From assembly GCA_003217735.2 (NCBI GenBank), contig CP031585.1, forward strand, positions 4,637,501 to 4,701,500: 64,000 bases of DNA, in the 5' to 3' direction. Shown piece by piece: positions 8,213-16,728 of this stretch; position 1 is the stretch's first letter, and each line of letters begins with the position of its first letter. This DNA comes from Marinibacterium anthonyi. Its GTDB lineage: Bacteria; Pseudomonadota; Alphaproteobacteria; Rhodobacterales; Rhodobacteraceae. Position numbers and translations under genes: made by a program. Below the pieces are notes generated by a model. The model did no database searches, was not told the origin of the DNA, and was given only the letters and a program-made list of their open reading frames with translations.

Positions 8213-8284
8213 ATGACCATGCGGATACACGGATTGCCCCGGGGGCCAATGCCAGGGGGCCCAATGCCAGGGGGGCGGGGATGA
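8213..8284 (+). CDS. Possible 23-codon leader peptide coupled to cobD
   Basis: ATG 8213 opens a 23-codon frame ([23 protein letters not shown]) whose TGA overlaps the cobD ATG as ATGA. A 15-base tandem duplication inside it (8246-8260 and 8261-8275) creates the repeated P-M-P-G-G. The ribosome-binding sequence before it is weak (TTGGGGCGG). It may be a chance frame; the exact stop/start overlap is the only functional hint. Confidence 0.3.
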   Translation: MTMRIHGLPRGPMPGGPMPGGRG

Positions 8285-9186
8285 GCGGACCGGTCTGCCT
8301 GCTGCTGGCGGCGCTGCTGGACGGCGTGCTGGGGGAACCCGGCTGGCTGTGGTCCCGCCTGCCCCATCCGGCGGTGCTGATGGGTCGGGCGGTGGGGGCG
8401 CTGGAACGGCGGCTGAACCACGGGGCCGGGCGCAGGGCCAGGGGCGTGCTGGCGCTTGTCGTGCTGATGGCGGGCGCCTGGGCGCTTGGCTGGCTGCTGT
8501 CGCTGGCCGGCCCGGTGGCCGAGATCCTGGTTGCGGCGGTGCTGCTGGCGCAACGGTCGCTGGCCGATCACGTGGCGGCGGTGGCCCGGGGGCTGCGGCG
8601 GGGTCTGCCCGAGGGGCGGCACGCGGTCTCGATGATCGTCAGCCGCGACACGGCCGGGATGGATGCGCCGCGCATTGCCCGATCCGCCATCGAAAGCGCC
8701 GCCGAAAACCTGTCGGACGGGGTGATCGCGCCGGCCTTCTGGTTCCTGTTGGGCGGCCTGCCCGGCATACTGATCTACAAGGTGGTCAACACCGCCGACA
8801 GCACGGTGGGCTATCGGACCGATCGGTTCGAGGCCTTCGGCTGGGCCTCGGCCCGCATGGACGACCTGCTGAACCTGGTGCCGGCCCGGCTGACCGCGCT
8901 ATTGATCGGCGCGGCCTATGCCCGCCTGCCCTGGTCCGCCATCGCCACGGACGCGCGCCGCCACAAGTCGCCCAACGCGGGCTGGCCCGAAGCCACCATG
9001 GCCCGCGTGCTGAACGTGGCCCTGGCCGGTCCGCGCAGCTATGACGGGCAGATGCGCGACCTGGCCTGGGTCAACGGCGCGGCCCGGCGCGACATCGGCG
9101 CGGCCGACATCGATGCGGCGGTCACCTGCCTGTGGCGGACTTGGGGATTGGGCCTGGTGCTGGTCTCGGGGCTGGCGCTGCTGTAG
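8281..9186 (+). CDS. cobD: Adenosylcobinamide-phosphate synthase (CobD/CbiB)
   Basis: 301 residues, a polytopic membrane enzyme that joins the aminopropanol arm to adenosylcobyric acid in cobalamin synthesis. Family blocks are visible: [13 protein letters not shown] near the N-terminus, the [18 protein letters not shown] segment, [27 protein letters not shown]-type core, [30 protein letters not shown] and [16 protein letters not shown]. No other cobalamin gene and no B12 riboswitch were seen nearby, so it stands apart from the main pathway cluster. Confidence 0.96.
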   Translation: MSGPVCLLLAALLDGVLGEPGWLWSRLPHPAVLMGRAVGALERRLNHGAGRRARGVLALVVLMAGAWALGWLLSLAGPVAEILVAAVLLAQRSLADHVAAVARGLRRGLPEGRHAVSMIVSRDTAGMDAPRIARSAIESAAENLSDGVIAPAFWFLLGGLPGILIYKVVNTADSTVGYRTDRFEAFGWASARMDDLLNLVPARLTALLIGAAYARLPWSAIATDARRHKSPNAGWPEATMARVLNVALAGPRSYDGQMRDLAWVNGAARRDIGAADIDAAVTCLWRTWGLGLVLVSGLALL

Positions 9187-9217
9187 GCATGCACCCTGTG
9201 AACAGACAGGAATTTTC

Positions 9218-10393
9218 ATGCGCGCCTTCCTTTTCGCCAATGTTTTCACCGCCGTCCTCGGCCTTTGCGCCGGTCCACTGGCAGCCCAGTGCGGCGGCAG
9301 CTTTCCCGATTTCATCAAGGGTCTGAAATCCGAGGCCGTCTCGCTGGGCCATTCCCCGGCCGCCGTCGACGCCTTCTTCGCCACCGTTCGCCAGGATCCC
9401 GCCGTGCTGAAGGCCGACCGCGCGCAGGGCGTCTTCCAACGCCCCTTCGTCGACTTTTCGCGCCGGCTGATCAGCCAGAACCGCATCGACCGGGGCAAGC
9501 AGAACGCGGCCAAGTATGACGCCGTCTTCGACCGGATCCAGGCGCAATACGGCATCTCGCGCGGGGTGCTTCTGGCCTTTTGGGCGTTCGAGACGGACTA
9601 TGGCGCGGTGCAGGGCGATTTCAACACTGCCAATTCGCTGGCCACCCTGGCCCACGATTGCCGCCGCCCCGAACTGTTCCGCCCGCAGATCCTGGCCGCG
9701 CTGACCCTGTCGGAACACATCGATTTCGACCCGGCCACCACCACCGGCGCCTGGGCCGGCGAGATCGGCATGGTCCAGATGCTGCCCGGCGACATCCTGG
9801 ACTACGGCGTGGACGGCGACGGGGACGGGCATGTGCGGCTCAAGACCTCGGCGCCCGATGCGCTGATGTCGGGGGCGAACCTGCTGTCGCACCTGGGCTG
9901 GCGACCGAACGAGCCCTGGATCCAGGAGGTCACCGTGCCCGATGGTCTCGACTGGTCGCTGACCGGTCCGGGCAAGCCCCGTCCGGTGTCGGACTGGACG
10001 AAGATGGGCGTGAAGGCACGCAACGGCCAGCTGGCCAACCTGCCCGCCTCGCTGCTGCTGCCGCAGGGGCGCAACGGGCCGGCCTTCATCGCCTATCCCA
10101 ATTTCGACGTCTATTTCGAATGGAACCAAAGCTTTGTCTACGTGATGACCGCCGCCTATTTCGCCACGCGGCTGGAGGGCGCGCCGATCTACCTGGCCGG
10201 TACCCCCGATCCGGGGTTGAGCGGCGAGCAGATGAAGGCCCTGCAACGCAAGCTGGAGGCGCGTGGCTACGACGTGGGCGAGATCGACGGCATCCTTGGC
10301 GCGGGCACCCGGGTGGCGGTTCAGGCCGAACAACAGCGCCTGGGCCTGCCCGCCGATGCCTGGCCGACGGCGGAGTTGCTCAACCGGCTCTGA
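9218..10393 (+). CDS. Lytic murein transglycosylase (MltB/SltB-like) with peptidoglycan-binding domain
   Basis: 391 residues. A signal peptide covers about residues 1-22 (FLFANVFTAVLGLCAGPLAAQC), so it acts in the periplasm. The SLT2/MltB catalytic domain follows, with the catalytic Glu in FWAFETDYG and the motif GEIGMVQMLPGDILDYGVDGDGDG. From about residue 330 a PG_binding_1 domain is present (LQRKLEARGYDVGEIDGILGAGTRVAVQ). It cleaves the MurNAc-GlcNAc bond to 1,6-anhydro products. A strong hairpin terminator lies 86 bases downstream. Confidence 0.94.
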   Translation: MRAFLFANVFTAVLGLCAGPLAAQCGGSFPDFIKGLKSEAVSLGHSPAAVDAFFATVRQDPAVLKADRAQGVFQRPFVDFSRRLISQNRIDRGKQNAAKYDAVFDRIQAQYGISRGVLLAFWAFETDYGAVQGDFNTANSLATLAHDCRRPELFRPQILAALTLSEHIDFDPATTTGAWAGEIGMVQMLPGDILDYGVDGDGDGHVRLKTSAPDALMSGANLLSHLGWRPNEPWIQEVTVPDGLDWSLTGPGKPRPVSDWTKMGVKARNGQLANLPASLLLPQGRNGPAFIAYPNFDVYFEWNQSFVYVMTAAYFATRLEGAPIYLAGTPDPGLSGEQMKALQRKLEARGYDVGEIDGILGAGTRVAVQAEQQRLGLPADAWPTAELLNRL

Positions 10394-10478
10394 GCGGCCA
10401 GATCTTTACGAATTGCTGACGTCCGCCCAATACGACCTTCAAGTGGAATTGTGGTTCAATGTCATCACCGACCCCGCG

Positions 10479-10512
10479 CCCCGCAGAGTTGCAGCTCTGC
10501 GGGGGGTTTCTT
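10479..10512 (+). terminator. Factor-independent terminator
   Basis: CCCCGCAGAG (10479-10488), loop TTGCAG, CTCTGCGGGG (10495-10504), then GGTTTCTT. The 10-bp stem is perfect and GC-rich with T's only on the plus-strand side, so it ends the transglycosylase transcript. Confidence 0.85.
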
Positions 10513-10523
10513 GTTCCCGGACC

Positions 10524-10619
10524 TTAAAGACCGGACACAAGTCGGATGATGGAGAAGGGCAGCGCAGCCGCCGTCAGGATTACCATCCAGGTCCGATAGG
10601 ATTGCCGGTTCAGCGTCAT
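10524..10619 (-). CDS. Small single-span membrane protein (31 residues, uncertain)
   Basis: A 31-codon frame (MTLNRQSYRTWMVILTAAAL... ending RLVSGL) encodes a short polar N-terminus and one hydrophobic helix of about 18 residues, as in small regulatory membrane peptides. An exceptionally good Shine-Dalgarno sequence, GGAAGGAGGTG, lies directly before the ATG, but only two bases separate AGGAGG from it, which is shorter than optimal; the CTG two codons in would be better spaced. Conservation cannot be judged here. Confidence 0.45.
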   Translation of the reverse strand: MTLNRQSYRTWMVILTAAALPFSIIRLVSGL

Positions 10620-10717
10620 CACCTCCTTCCGCCGCGAAGCGTCACGGGTTCGGAACCCCTGCAGAAGATGACTTAAGCCGCTGCTAACCACGGCCATGTG
10701 ACGGCGTGACGGCCCCA

Positions 10718-10769
10718 CGGGACGGCGGGCGGGGCGACGCCGCAGGCGAGCGTCCGTCCCGCCGTCCCG
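10718..10769. repeat. REP-like palindromic element after smc (copy 1)
   Basis: Perfect 12-bp arms CGGGACGGCGGG (10718-10729) and CCCGCCGTCCCG (10758-10769) around a 28-base loop containing GCCGCAGGCGAGCGTC. The same core recurs after rpsP at 28849-28898, with arm changes that keep base pairing. It starts immediately after the smc stop and probably ends or protects that transcript. Confidence 0.75.
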
Positions 10770-10770
10770 A

Positions 10771-13700
10771 TCAGGCCACCATCTGTTCCGCCTTGCGCAG
10801 GTCCACCGACACCAGTTGCGACACCCCCTGCTCGGCCATGGTCACCCCGAACAGCCGGTCCATCCGCGCCATGGTCACCGCGTGGTGGGTGATGATCAGG
10901 AACCGGGTGTCGGTCCGCCGGCACATCTCGTCCAGCAGGTCACAGAACCGGGTCACGTTGGCATCGTCCAGCGGCGCGTCGACCTCGTCCAGCACACAGA
11001 TCGGCGCCGGGTTGGCCAGGAAGACCGCAAAGATCAGCGCCATCGCGGTCAGCGTCTGTTCCCCACCCGACAGCAGCGACAGCGTCGACAGCTTCTTGCC
11101 CGGTGGCTGGCACATGATCTCAAGCCCCGCATCCAGCGGATCGTCGCTTTCCACCATCACCAGGTTGGCCTCGCCCCCGCCGAACAGGTGGGTAAAAAGC
11201 ATCGCGAAGTTGCTGTTCACCTGCTCGAACGCCGTCAGCAGACGCTCGCGCCCCTCGCGGTTCAGGCTGGCGATGCCCGACCGCAGGGTCCGGATCGCCT
11301 CTTCCAGGTCCGCCTTTTCCTGCACCAGCGTGTCGTGTTCCTCGCGGACCTCCTTGGAATCCTCCTCGGCCCGCAGGTTGACCGCCCCCAAAGCCTCGCG
11401 TTGGCGCTTGTGGCGGTTGACCTCGTGTTCCAGCGTCTCGGCGTCCGGCATCCCGGACGGATCGACTTCCAGCGACGCCAGAAGCTGCGCCGGCGTCTTC
11501 TGCTGTTCCTCGGCGATCCGGTCGGCCGCCTGCAGTACCGCCTCGCGCGCCGCCTCGGCCCGGGCTTCCGCGCGCGCCCGGTTCTCGCGCGCCTCGGATG
11601 CCGCGCGCTCCGCGTCCCGCTCGGCCTGCACCGTGGTGCGCTGACGCGCTTCACCGCCCGCCAGGGCGTCGCTCGCCGCCGTCTTGCGCGCCTCCGCCTG
11701 CTCCATCTCGGCGGCCACTTCCGCCTGTTCCTCGGCCAGTTCCTCGGGGCGCGCCTTGGCTTCCATCAGCTCGTCCAGCGTGGCTTCCTTGCGCTCTTCC
11801 AGCTCGGCGATCCGCGTCCCCGCGGTCTCCAGACGGTGCCGCCAGCCGCTCAGCTCCTTGGTCACCACCTGGCTGCGCTTCAGCCGGGCTTCGCCCTCGC
11901 GGCGCAGTTCGTCATGGGCCGACCGGCGGGTCATCATGGTGATCCGCGCGGCCTCGACCACCTGTTTCAGATCCTCGACACCGGCCCGCGCCTGGTCCAG
12001 GTCCCCAAGCCCGGCCATAGACCGTTCCGCTTCCTTCACCTGGCGGCGCGCCTCGGTCGCCTCGTCGCGGTGGCGCGCCTGGGCCAGGCTCAGCGTCTCC
12101 AACCGCCCTTCGGACAGGTTCCGTTCCGACTCGGCCCGGCTCAGGGCCCGGCCCGCGTCCGCCACCATCCGGTCGGCCTCGCGTCGGGCGGTCCGCGCCG
12201 CGGCATCGGCATCGGCCAGTTCCTTCAGGCGCATCTTCAGCGCCTCGTGGGCCTGCGTGGCCGCAGAGGCCCGGGCGCTGATCTCGTCAAGGTCCTGTTT
12301 CAGCGCCTCAAGCCGGTTCATCTGTTCCAGCCGCAGCGCCGCCGCACTGGGCGCATCCTCGGCCCGGGCACGATAGCCGTCCCAGCGCCACAGGTCGCCC
12401 TCGACCGTCACCAGCCGCTGGCCGGGCCGCAGGTCACCCTGCAGCCGCGCGCCGTCTTCGGCGGACACGACACCGATCTGACCGATCCGTCGGACCAGAA
12501 CATCGGGCACCTCGACCACCTCGGTCAGCGGCCGCGCGCCAGCCGGCAGCGTCGGGGCGGCGTCGTAATCCGGCAGGTTCACCCAGCCCGAAGGCCCGTC
12601 CGCGCCCACCCGGGGCGCCCGCAGGTCGTCGGCCAATGCGGCGCCAAGCGCCTTCTCGAACCCGGCCTCGACCCGGATCTCGTCCATCACCTGGCCACCG
12701 TCGGACGCATCGCGGGCGACCAATCGGGCCAGCGCCTGAACCTCGGCCTGGATCGCGCCGACCTCGCCTTCGGCGGACGACCTTTCGGCCCGCGCCTCGG
12801 CTTCCTGTTCCTGCGTCTCGGTCAGCGCCTCGTCGGACGCATCCAGCGCCGCTTCGGCCCGTTCCGCAGCGTCCTGCGCGCGTTCCTCGTTGGCGCGCGC
12901 CTCTTCACAGGCCTGGCCGGCCCGGCCTAGGGCCTGGCGCGCCTCCGCCATGTTGGCCTCGGCCTGCGCGGCCGCGTTTTCGGACCGTTCCAGGGTCTTG
13001 TGGCTGTCCGACAGCAGGCGTGCCACCGACTGGTGGCGCGCGGCCAGGCGGGCGACATCCTCTGTTACCGTGCTCAGATGCGCCTCGCGGTTGCTCAGCA
13101 CCGCCGCCGCCTCGCTCGCCTGGTCCAGCGCCTCGGCCAGCATGTCGTCATGGCCCTCGCCGGCCTTCTTCAGCTCGCGCGCTTCCCATTCCAGCCGCTC
13201 GATCGTCTCGACCGCGTCGCGGTTCAGCCCGGTCTCCCGGTCGATATCCTTCGACAATTGCTCGATCCGGCCACTCAGCGTGCGAATGGTCTCCTCGGCC
13301 CGCTTTTCCTCGTCCTGCAGCGCGTGGCGGCGCACGGTCAGCCGCTGGACGACGGCCGCGGCGATGGCGTCTTCCTCGCGCAGCGGCGGCATGGCTTCCT
13401 CGGCGGCCTCGCGCGCTGCTGTCGCCTCGCGCACGGCGCGCTCCAGCTGGGAGGCTAGCGTCGTGCAGGTCCGCAGCCCTTCGGCCGCGGCCGCCCGCGC
13501 ATCATCCGCCTCGCGCCAGCGCCGGTACAGCAGCAACCCCTCGGCCCGGCGCAGCGCCTCGCCGATCGCCCGGTAACGCGCCGCCTGCCTGGCTTGCCGC
13601 GCCAGTTGCGACAATTGCTGCGCCAGCTGTTCGATCACGTCGTCGACGCGCGTCAGGTTCTGTTCGGCCCCGTTCAGCTTCAGCTCGGCTTCGTGCCGGC

Positions 13701-14226
13701 GCTGGTACAACCCCGAGATCCCCGCCGCTTCTTCCAGGATCCGGCGCCGCGCCTTGGGCTTGGCGTTGATCAGCTCCGAAATCTGGCCCTGCCGCACAAG
13801 CGCCGGCGAATGCGCCCCCGTGGACGCATCGGCGAACAGCATCTGCACGTCGCGCGCACGGACGTCCTTGGCATTGGCCTTGTAGGCGGACCCCACGTCG
13901 CGGGTGATCCGGCGCACGACTTCAAGGTTGTCCAGATCGTTGAACCCCGCCGGCGCCAATCGGTCGGCATTGTCGATGGTCAGGCAGACTTCGGCAAAGT
14001 TGCGGGCTGGCCGCGTGCCCGATCCGGCGAAGATCACGTCTTCCATGCCGCCCCCGCGCATGGCCGAGGGGCGGTTTTCGCCCATGACCCAGCGCAGCGC
14101 TTCCAGAAGGTTCGACTTGCCACAGCCGTTCGGCCCGACAACGCCGGTCAGGCCCTCGTGGATGATCAGGTCGGTCGGGTCCACGAAACTCTTGAACCCG
14201 GTGAGACGCAGCTTTGAAAAACGCAA
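10771..14226 (-). CDS. smc: Chromosome segregation protein SMC
   Basis: 1151 residues, the normal length. The N-terminal ATPase half has Walker A GPNGCGKSN and the early motif MRFSKLRLTGFKSFVDPTD; the C-terminal half has the signature LLSGGEQTLTAMALIF and Walker B PICVLDEVDAPLDDANV. Between them run two long coiled coils broken by a hinge around residues 500-640 (VRRIGQIGVVSAEDGARLQGDLRPG). SMC with ScpAB compacts and separates chromosomes. An upstream gap of 128 bases holds the promoter; the gene ends at the REP-like hairpin. Confidence 0.97.
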   Translation of the reverse strand: MRFSKLRLTGFKSFVDPTDLIIHEGLTGVVGPNGCGKSNLLEALRWVMGENRPSAMRGGGMEDVIFAGSGTRPARNFAEVCLTIDNADRLAPAGFNDLDNLEVVRRITRDVGSAYKANAKDVRARDVQMLFADASTGAHSPALVRQGQISELINAKPKARRRILEEAAGISGLYQRRHEAELKLNGAEQNLTRVDDVIEQLAQQLSQLARQARQAARYRAIGEALRRAEGLLLYRRWREADDARAAAAEGLRTCTTLASQLERAVREATAAREAAEEAMPPLREEDAIAAAVVQRLTVRRHALQDEEKRAEETIRTLSGRIEQLSKDIDRETGLNRDAVETIERLEWEARELKKAGEGHDDMLAEALDQASEAAAVLSNREAHLSTVTEDVARLAARHQSVARLLSDSHKTLERSENAAAQAEANMAEARQALGRAGQACEEARANEERAQDAAERAEAALDASDEALTETQEQEAEARAERSSAEGEVGAIQAEVQALARLVARDASDGGQVMDEIRVEAGFEKALGAALADDLRAPRVGADGPSGWVNLPDYDAAPTLPAGARPLTEVVEVPDVLVRRIGQIGVVSAEDGARLQGDLRPGQRLVTVEGDLWRWDGYRARAEDAPSAAALRLEQMNRLEALKQDLDEISARASAATQAHEALKMRLKELADADAAARTARREADRMVADAGRALSRAESERNLSEGRLETLSLAQARHRDEATEARRQVKEAERSMAGLGDLDQARAGVEDLKQVVEAARITMMTRRSAHDELRREGEARLKRSQVVTKELSGWRHRLETAGTRIAELEERKEATLDELMEAKARPEELAEEQAEVAAEMEQAEARKTAASDALAGGEARQRTTVQAERDAERAASEARENRARAEARAEAAREAVLQAADRIAEEQQKTPAQLLASLEVDPSGMPDAETLEHEVNRHKRQREALGAVNLRAEEDSKEVREEHDTLVQEKADLEEAIRTLRSGIASLNREGRERLLTAFEQVNSNFAMLFTHLFGGGEANLVMVESDDPLDAGLEIMCQPPGKKLSTLSLLSGGEQTLTAMALIFAVFLANPAPICVLDEVDAPLDDANVTRFCDLLDEMCRRTDTRFLIITHHAVTMARMDRLFGVTMAEQGVSQLVSVDLRKAEQMVA

Positions 14227-14354
14227 CGGTCTGGCCCTATGCCGATTCAGGATTGACCCTTATCGTCGCGGTCCCCGGCGGCGCTGTCAACGCGATCGCG
14301 GCAGATATGGCGCGCGGACCCGGCTTTTCCACAAGATATTGCGCGGATCCCCAC

Positions 14355-14759
14355 TCAATAGGAGGAGCAATCGTAGTCGATGTACTGCACCCCATCCTCG
14401 CGGTCGACGCCGCTGGGGGTTTCCAGGCAATCGTAATCGGGCACCAGGATCGGCCCCAGGGGCGGGGGGCCGCCACAATCCAGCCGGCCCACCTGCACCG
14501 CCTGGTCGCCCAGAAGGCTGGTGACCCTGCAGCCGCTGACCGCCGCCATGGCCACCACCGCGCGGTCGCCGACGGGGCCCAACCGGGGGGCGTATTGCGG
14601 ATTGACGCGGATCGCCTCGGCCAGCCGGCCGCGGACCCGCACGTCGAAGACGCTGCCGTCGATGGCGATGCGCGTCGCCTCCTGCCCCGCGAAATGCAGG
14701 CTCGGCCCGTCACAGGCCGCGGCGATCGCCAGAATCACAAGGCACAGACCCGTCCGCAT
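14355..14759 (-). CDS. Putative small lipoprotein or exported protein
   Basis: 134 residues from MRTGLCLVILAIAAACDG. The start has a short hydrophobic segment ending in A-A-A-C, a near-lipobox, so it may be a lipoprotein cleaved before Cys16. The mature part contains several cysteines (SGCRV, RLDCGG, PDYDCLE, YDCSSY), which could form disulfides in the periplasm, and the segment FDVRVRGRLAEAIRVNPQYAPRLGPVGDRAVVAMAAV. I do not recognise the family. It lies between smc and the FadR-type regulator, divergent from the latter. Confidence 0.7.
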   Translation of the reverse strand: MRTGLCLVILAIAAACDGPSLHFAGQEATRIAIDGSVFDVRVRGRLAEAIRVNPQYAPRLGPVGDRAVVAMAAVSGCRVTSLLGDQAVQVGRLDCGGPPPLGPILVPDYDCLETPSGVDREDGVQYIDYDCSSY

Positions 14760-14836
14760 AGGTCGACCATGGCCGGGAATGGTAAACAGGTGGTGGACGC
14801 CTGCGCGGCGGAGCCCAGGTTGCGCGCGCCGACCTC

Positions 14837-14855
14837 TGGTCATATGATTTGACCA
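14837..14855. promoter_or_regulatory. Palindromic operator for the FadR-type regulator (predicted)
   Basis: TGGTCA (14837-14842), 7-base spacer TATGATT, TGACCA (14850-14855): a perfect inverted repeat 21 bases before the regulator's ATG. FadR/PdhR/LldR-family proteins bind TGGT...ACCA-type palindromes, usually with a shorter centre, so autoregulation is likely but inferred. Confidence 0.6.
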
Positions 14856-14876
14856 ATTTCCCGCAAAGCCGACCCG

Positions 14877-15647
14877 ATGCCCTTCCAGAAAGTCCTGCCC
14901 GAAAAGATCTCTGCCGCCGTCGTCCGCCAGGTCGAACTGCTGATCCTGCGCGGCATCCTGCGGCCCGGCGAACGCCTGCCCTCGGAACGCGACCTTGCCG
15001 AACGGCTGGGGGTCTCGCGTCCGTCGTTGCGCGATGCGCTGGCCGACCTGCAGGACCAGGGGCTGCTGGTGGCGCGGGCGGGATCGGGGATCTTCGTTGC
15101 GGATGTGCTGGGCTCGGCCTTTTCGCCGGCGCTGGTGCGGCTGATGGGCAACCACGACACGGCGATGTCGGACTACCTGTCGTTCCGGCGCGACATGGAG
15201 GGGCTGGCGGCCGAGCGCGCGGCTCGGCTGGGATCGGACAGCGACCTGAAGGTCATCGCGACGGTGCTGGCCCGGATGGAGGCCATGCACAAGCGCGGCA
15301 CGGCCGAGGAAGAGGCGGCGCTGGACGCGCAATTCCACATGGCGATCATCGAAGCCAGCCACAACGTGGTCATGCTGCACATGATGCGGTCGATGTACGA
15401 CCTGCTGCAGCGGGGCGTGTTCTACAACAGGCGCGCGATCTTCGACCAGGTGCCGGCGCGCGATGCCCTGCTGGACCAGCACCGGGCGATCAACGGCGCC
15501 CTGCAGGCGCGCGACCCGGCGCGGGCCAGAGCCGCGGTCGAAGACCATCTGGATTTCGTGGAACGCGCGCTGACCGAACGGCGCCGGGCCGAGGCGAACG
15601 AGGAAATCGCCCGCCAGCGGCTGGATCACGAGACCCGGGACACCTGA
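14877..15647 (+). CDS. GntR-family transcriptional regulator, FadR/PdhR subfamily
   Basis: 256 residues. The N-terminal winged helix (about 5-75) has LILRGILRPGERLPSERDLAERLGVSRPSLRDAL, the GntR signature. The C-terminal all-helical FCD domain carries the metal/effector ligands: Asp in FRRDMEG, and His in DAQFHMAIIEAS and the AVEDHLDFVE block. FCD regulators sense carboxylic acids such as lactate, glycolate or pyruvate; the ligand is not predictable. A palindromic TGGTCA-TGACCA site lies just upstream. It converges on the degenerate PstB-like gene with a large hairpin between them. Confidence 0.9.
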   Translation: MPFQKVLPEKISAAVVRQVELLILRGILRPGERLPSERDLAERLGVSRPSLRDALADLQDQGLLVARAGSGIFVADVLGSAFSPALVRLMGNHDTAMSDYLSFRRDMEGLAAERAARLGSDSDLKVIATVLARMEAMHKRGTAEEEAALDAQFHMAIIEASHNVVMLHMMRSMYDLLQRGVFYNRRAIFDQVPARDALLDQHRAINGALQARDPARARAAVEDHLDFVERALTERRRAEANEEIARQRLDHETRDT

Positions 15648-15655
15648 GGCGCCAA

Positions 15656-15712
15656 GGGATCGTCCCCGGGGCACCGGGGTGGGTGGGCGGGAGGTGTCAC
15701 GGGGACGATCCC
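15656..15712. terminator. Bidirectional hairpin with G-quadruplex-forming loop
   Basis: GGGATCGTCCCCG (15656-15668) and CGGGGACGATCCC (15700-15712) form a perfect 13-bp stem between convergent genes. The 31-base loop contains GGGGTGGGTGGGCGGG (15676-15691), which fits G3-N1-G3-N1-G3-N1-G3 on the plus strand. No T-run follows on either side, so it may block exonucleases or polymerase rather than act as a classical terminator. Confidence 0.7.
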
Positions 15713-15719
15713 GCCGCCT

Positions 15720-16550
15720 TCACACCCTCGGACGTCCGGCTTGCGCGCCCTGCAGGAACGCCTGCGCCTCGGGCGTGCGCGGGGCGGCGAGAACCTCGGA
15801 TGCCTTGCCGAACTCCACCAGCCGGCCCTCGTGCAACACGGCGACGCGGTCCGCCAGCCGCCGCGCCTGCTGCGGATCGGACACCGCGACGACGATGGCA
15901 TGATCGGTCCGCAAGGACCTGATCAGCACCTCCAGCCGGTCCGCCTCGTCCTTCTCCAGCCCGACCGTCGGATCGTCCATCAACAGCACCTCGGGCTGGC
16001 CGGCCAGCGCGGTGGCGATGCACAGCCGCTGCTGGTGGTCCGGCGACAGCGTCTGCGCCGCGACCTTGTAGATCCCGTCCTTCACATCGTCCCACAGGTC
16101 CACCCGCCTCAGACAGGCCTCGGCCAGCGCGGCCAGTTCGCCGCGCGTCCTGGTCTGGCCGTTCTGCCGGGCGCCATAGGCCAGGTTCTCGTAGATCGAG
16201 ATCGGCAGCGGATTGGGCTGCGACCCGATCCAGCCAAAGCGGCGCCGGTACCGGACCGGCTGGATATCGGCCCCGTGGACATCCCTGCCGTCCATCAGGA
16301 TCCGCCCTTCGACCCGCGCACCCGGGGTTCCGTCGTGCATGCGCTTGAGGCATTTCAACGCCGTCGTCCGACCGCTGCCGCTTCCCCCTGCCAGCGCCAG
16401 AACCTCGGATGGCCCAAGATCGAAGCTGAGCCCGTTCAGAACCTGTTTGCCGCCAAACCAGACCGACAGCCCCTCGACCTTCAGGATCGGGGCGGGACAT
16501 CCGTCGCGTCTGGCCATGGCGAAGATATTCGATGAATTGTCCATGGTCAT
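15720..16550 (-). CDS. Orphan PstB-like ABC ATPase with degenerate motifs
   Basis: 276 residues resembling phosphate-importer ATPase PstB along its length (PNPLPISIYENLAYGAR, PEVLLMDDPTVGLE, GRLVEFGKASEVL). The ATPase motifs are altered: Walker A GGSGSGRTT has Arg for the essential Lys; the signature LSGGQ reads LSPDH; the catalytic Glu after Walker B is Asp; the H-loop His is Ser (VAVSDPQQA). ATP hydrolysis is therefore doubtful. No pstSCA or phoU gene is adjacent. It could be a non-catalytic regulatory subunit or a gene in decay; the intact frame favours retained use. Confidence 0.85.
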   Translation of the reverse strand: MTMDNSSNIFAMARRDGCPAPILKVEGLSVWFGGKQVLNGLSFDLGPSEVLALAGGSGSGRTTALKCLKRMHDGTPGARVEGRILMDGRDVHGADIQPVRYRRRFGWIGSQPNPLPISIYENLAYGARQNGQTRTRGELAALAEACLRRVDLWDDVKDGIYKVAAQTLSPDHQQRLCIATALAGQPEVLLMDDPTVGLEKDEADRLEVLIRSLRTDHAIVVAVSDPQQARRLADRVAVLHEGRLVEFGKASEVLAAPRTPEAQAFLQGAQAGRPRV

Positions 16551-16659
16551 GCCTCGCTGCCCCCGCTCGTCGTCAAGACCCCGCTCTTCGCATGAATAAA
16601 ACGGGGCGGACTTGATCTACCGCAAGGTGTGCGCGGGAATGTCCAAAGAATTGGAAATT

Positions 16660-16694
16660 AAACGCAAAACACCCGGCCCTGACGGGCCGGGTGT
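16660..16694 (-). terminator. Terminator of the F0 ATP synthase operon
   Basis: ACACCCGGCCC (16669-16679), loop TGAC, GGGCCGGGTGT (16684-16694). On the minus strand the 11-bp stem is followed by TTTGCGTTTAATTT, a T-rich tail, 35 bases after the atpF stop. Confidence 0.88.
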
Positions 16695-16728
16695 GTCTGG
16701 CAGGATGCCCTGCAAGCCAGGTGGCGGA

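Noticed and set aside
8087-8280. Cobalamin riboswitch before cobD
   Set aside because: The B12-box consensus and the expected multi-stem layout are not visible, and the gap is short and partly occupied by a simple tandem repeat.
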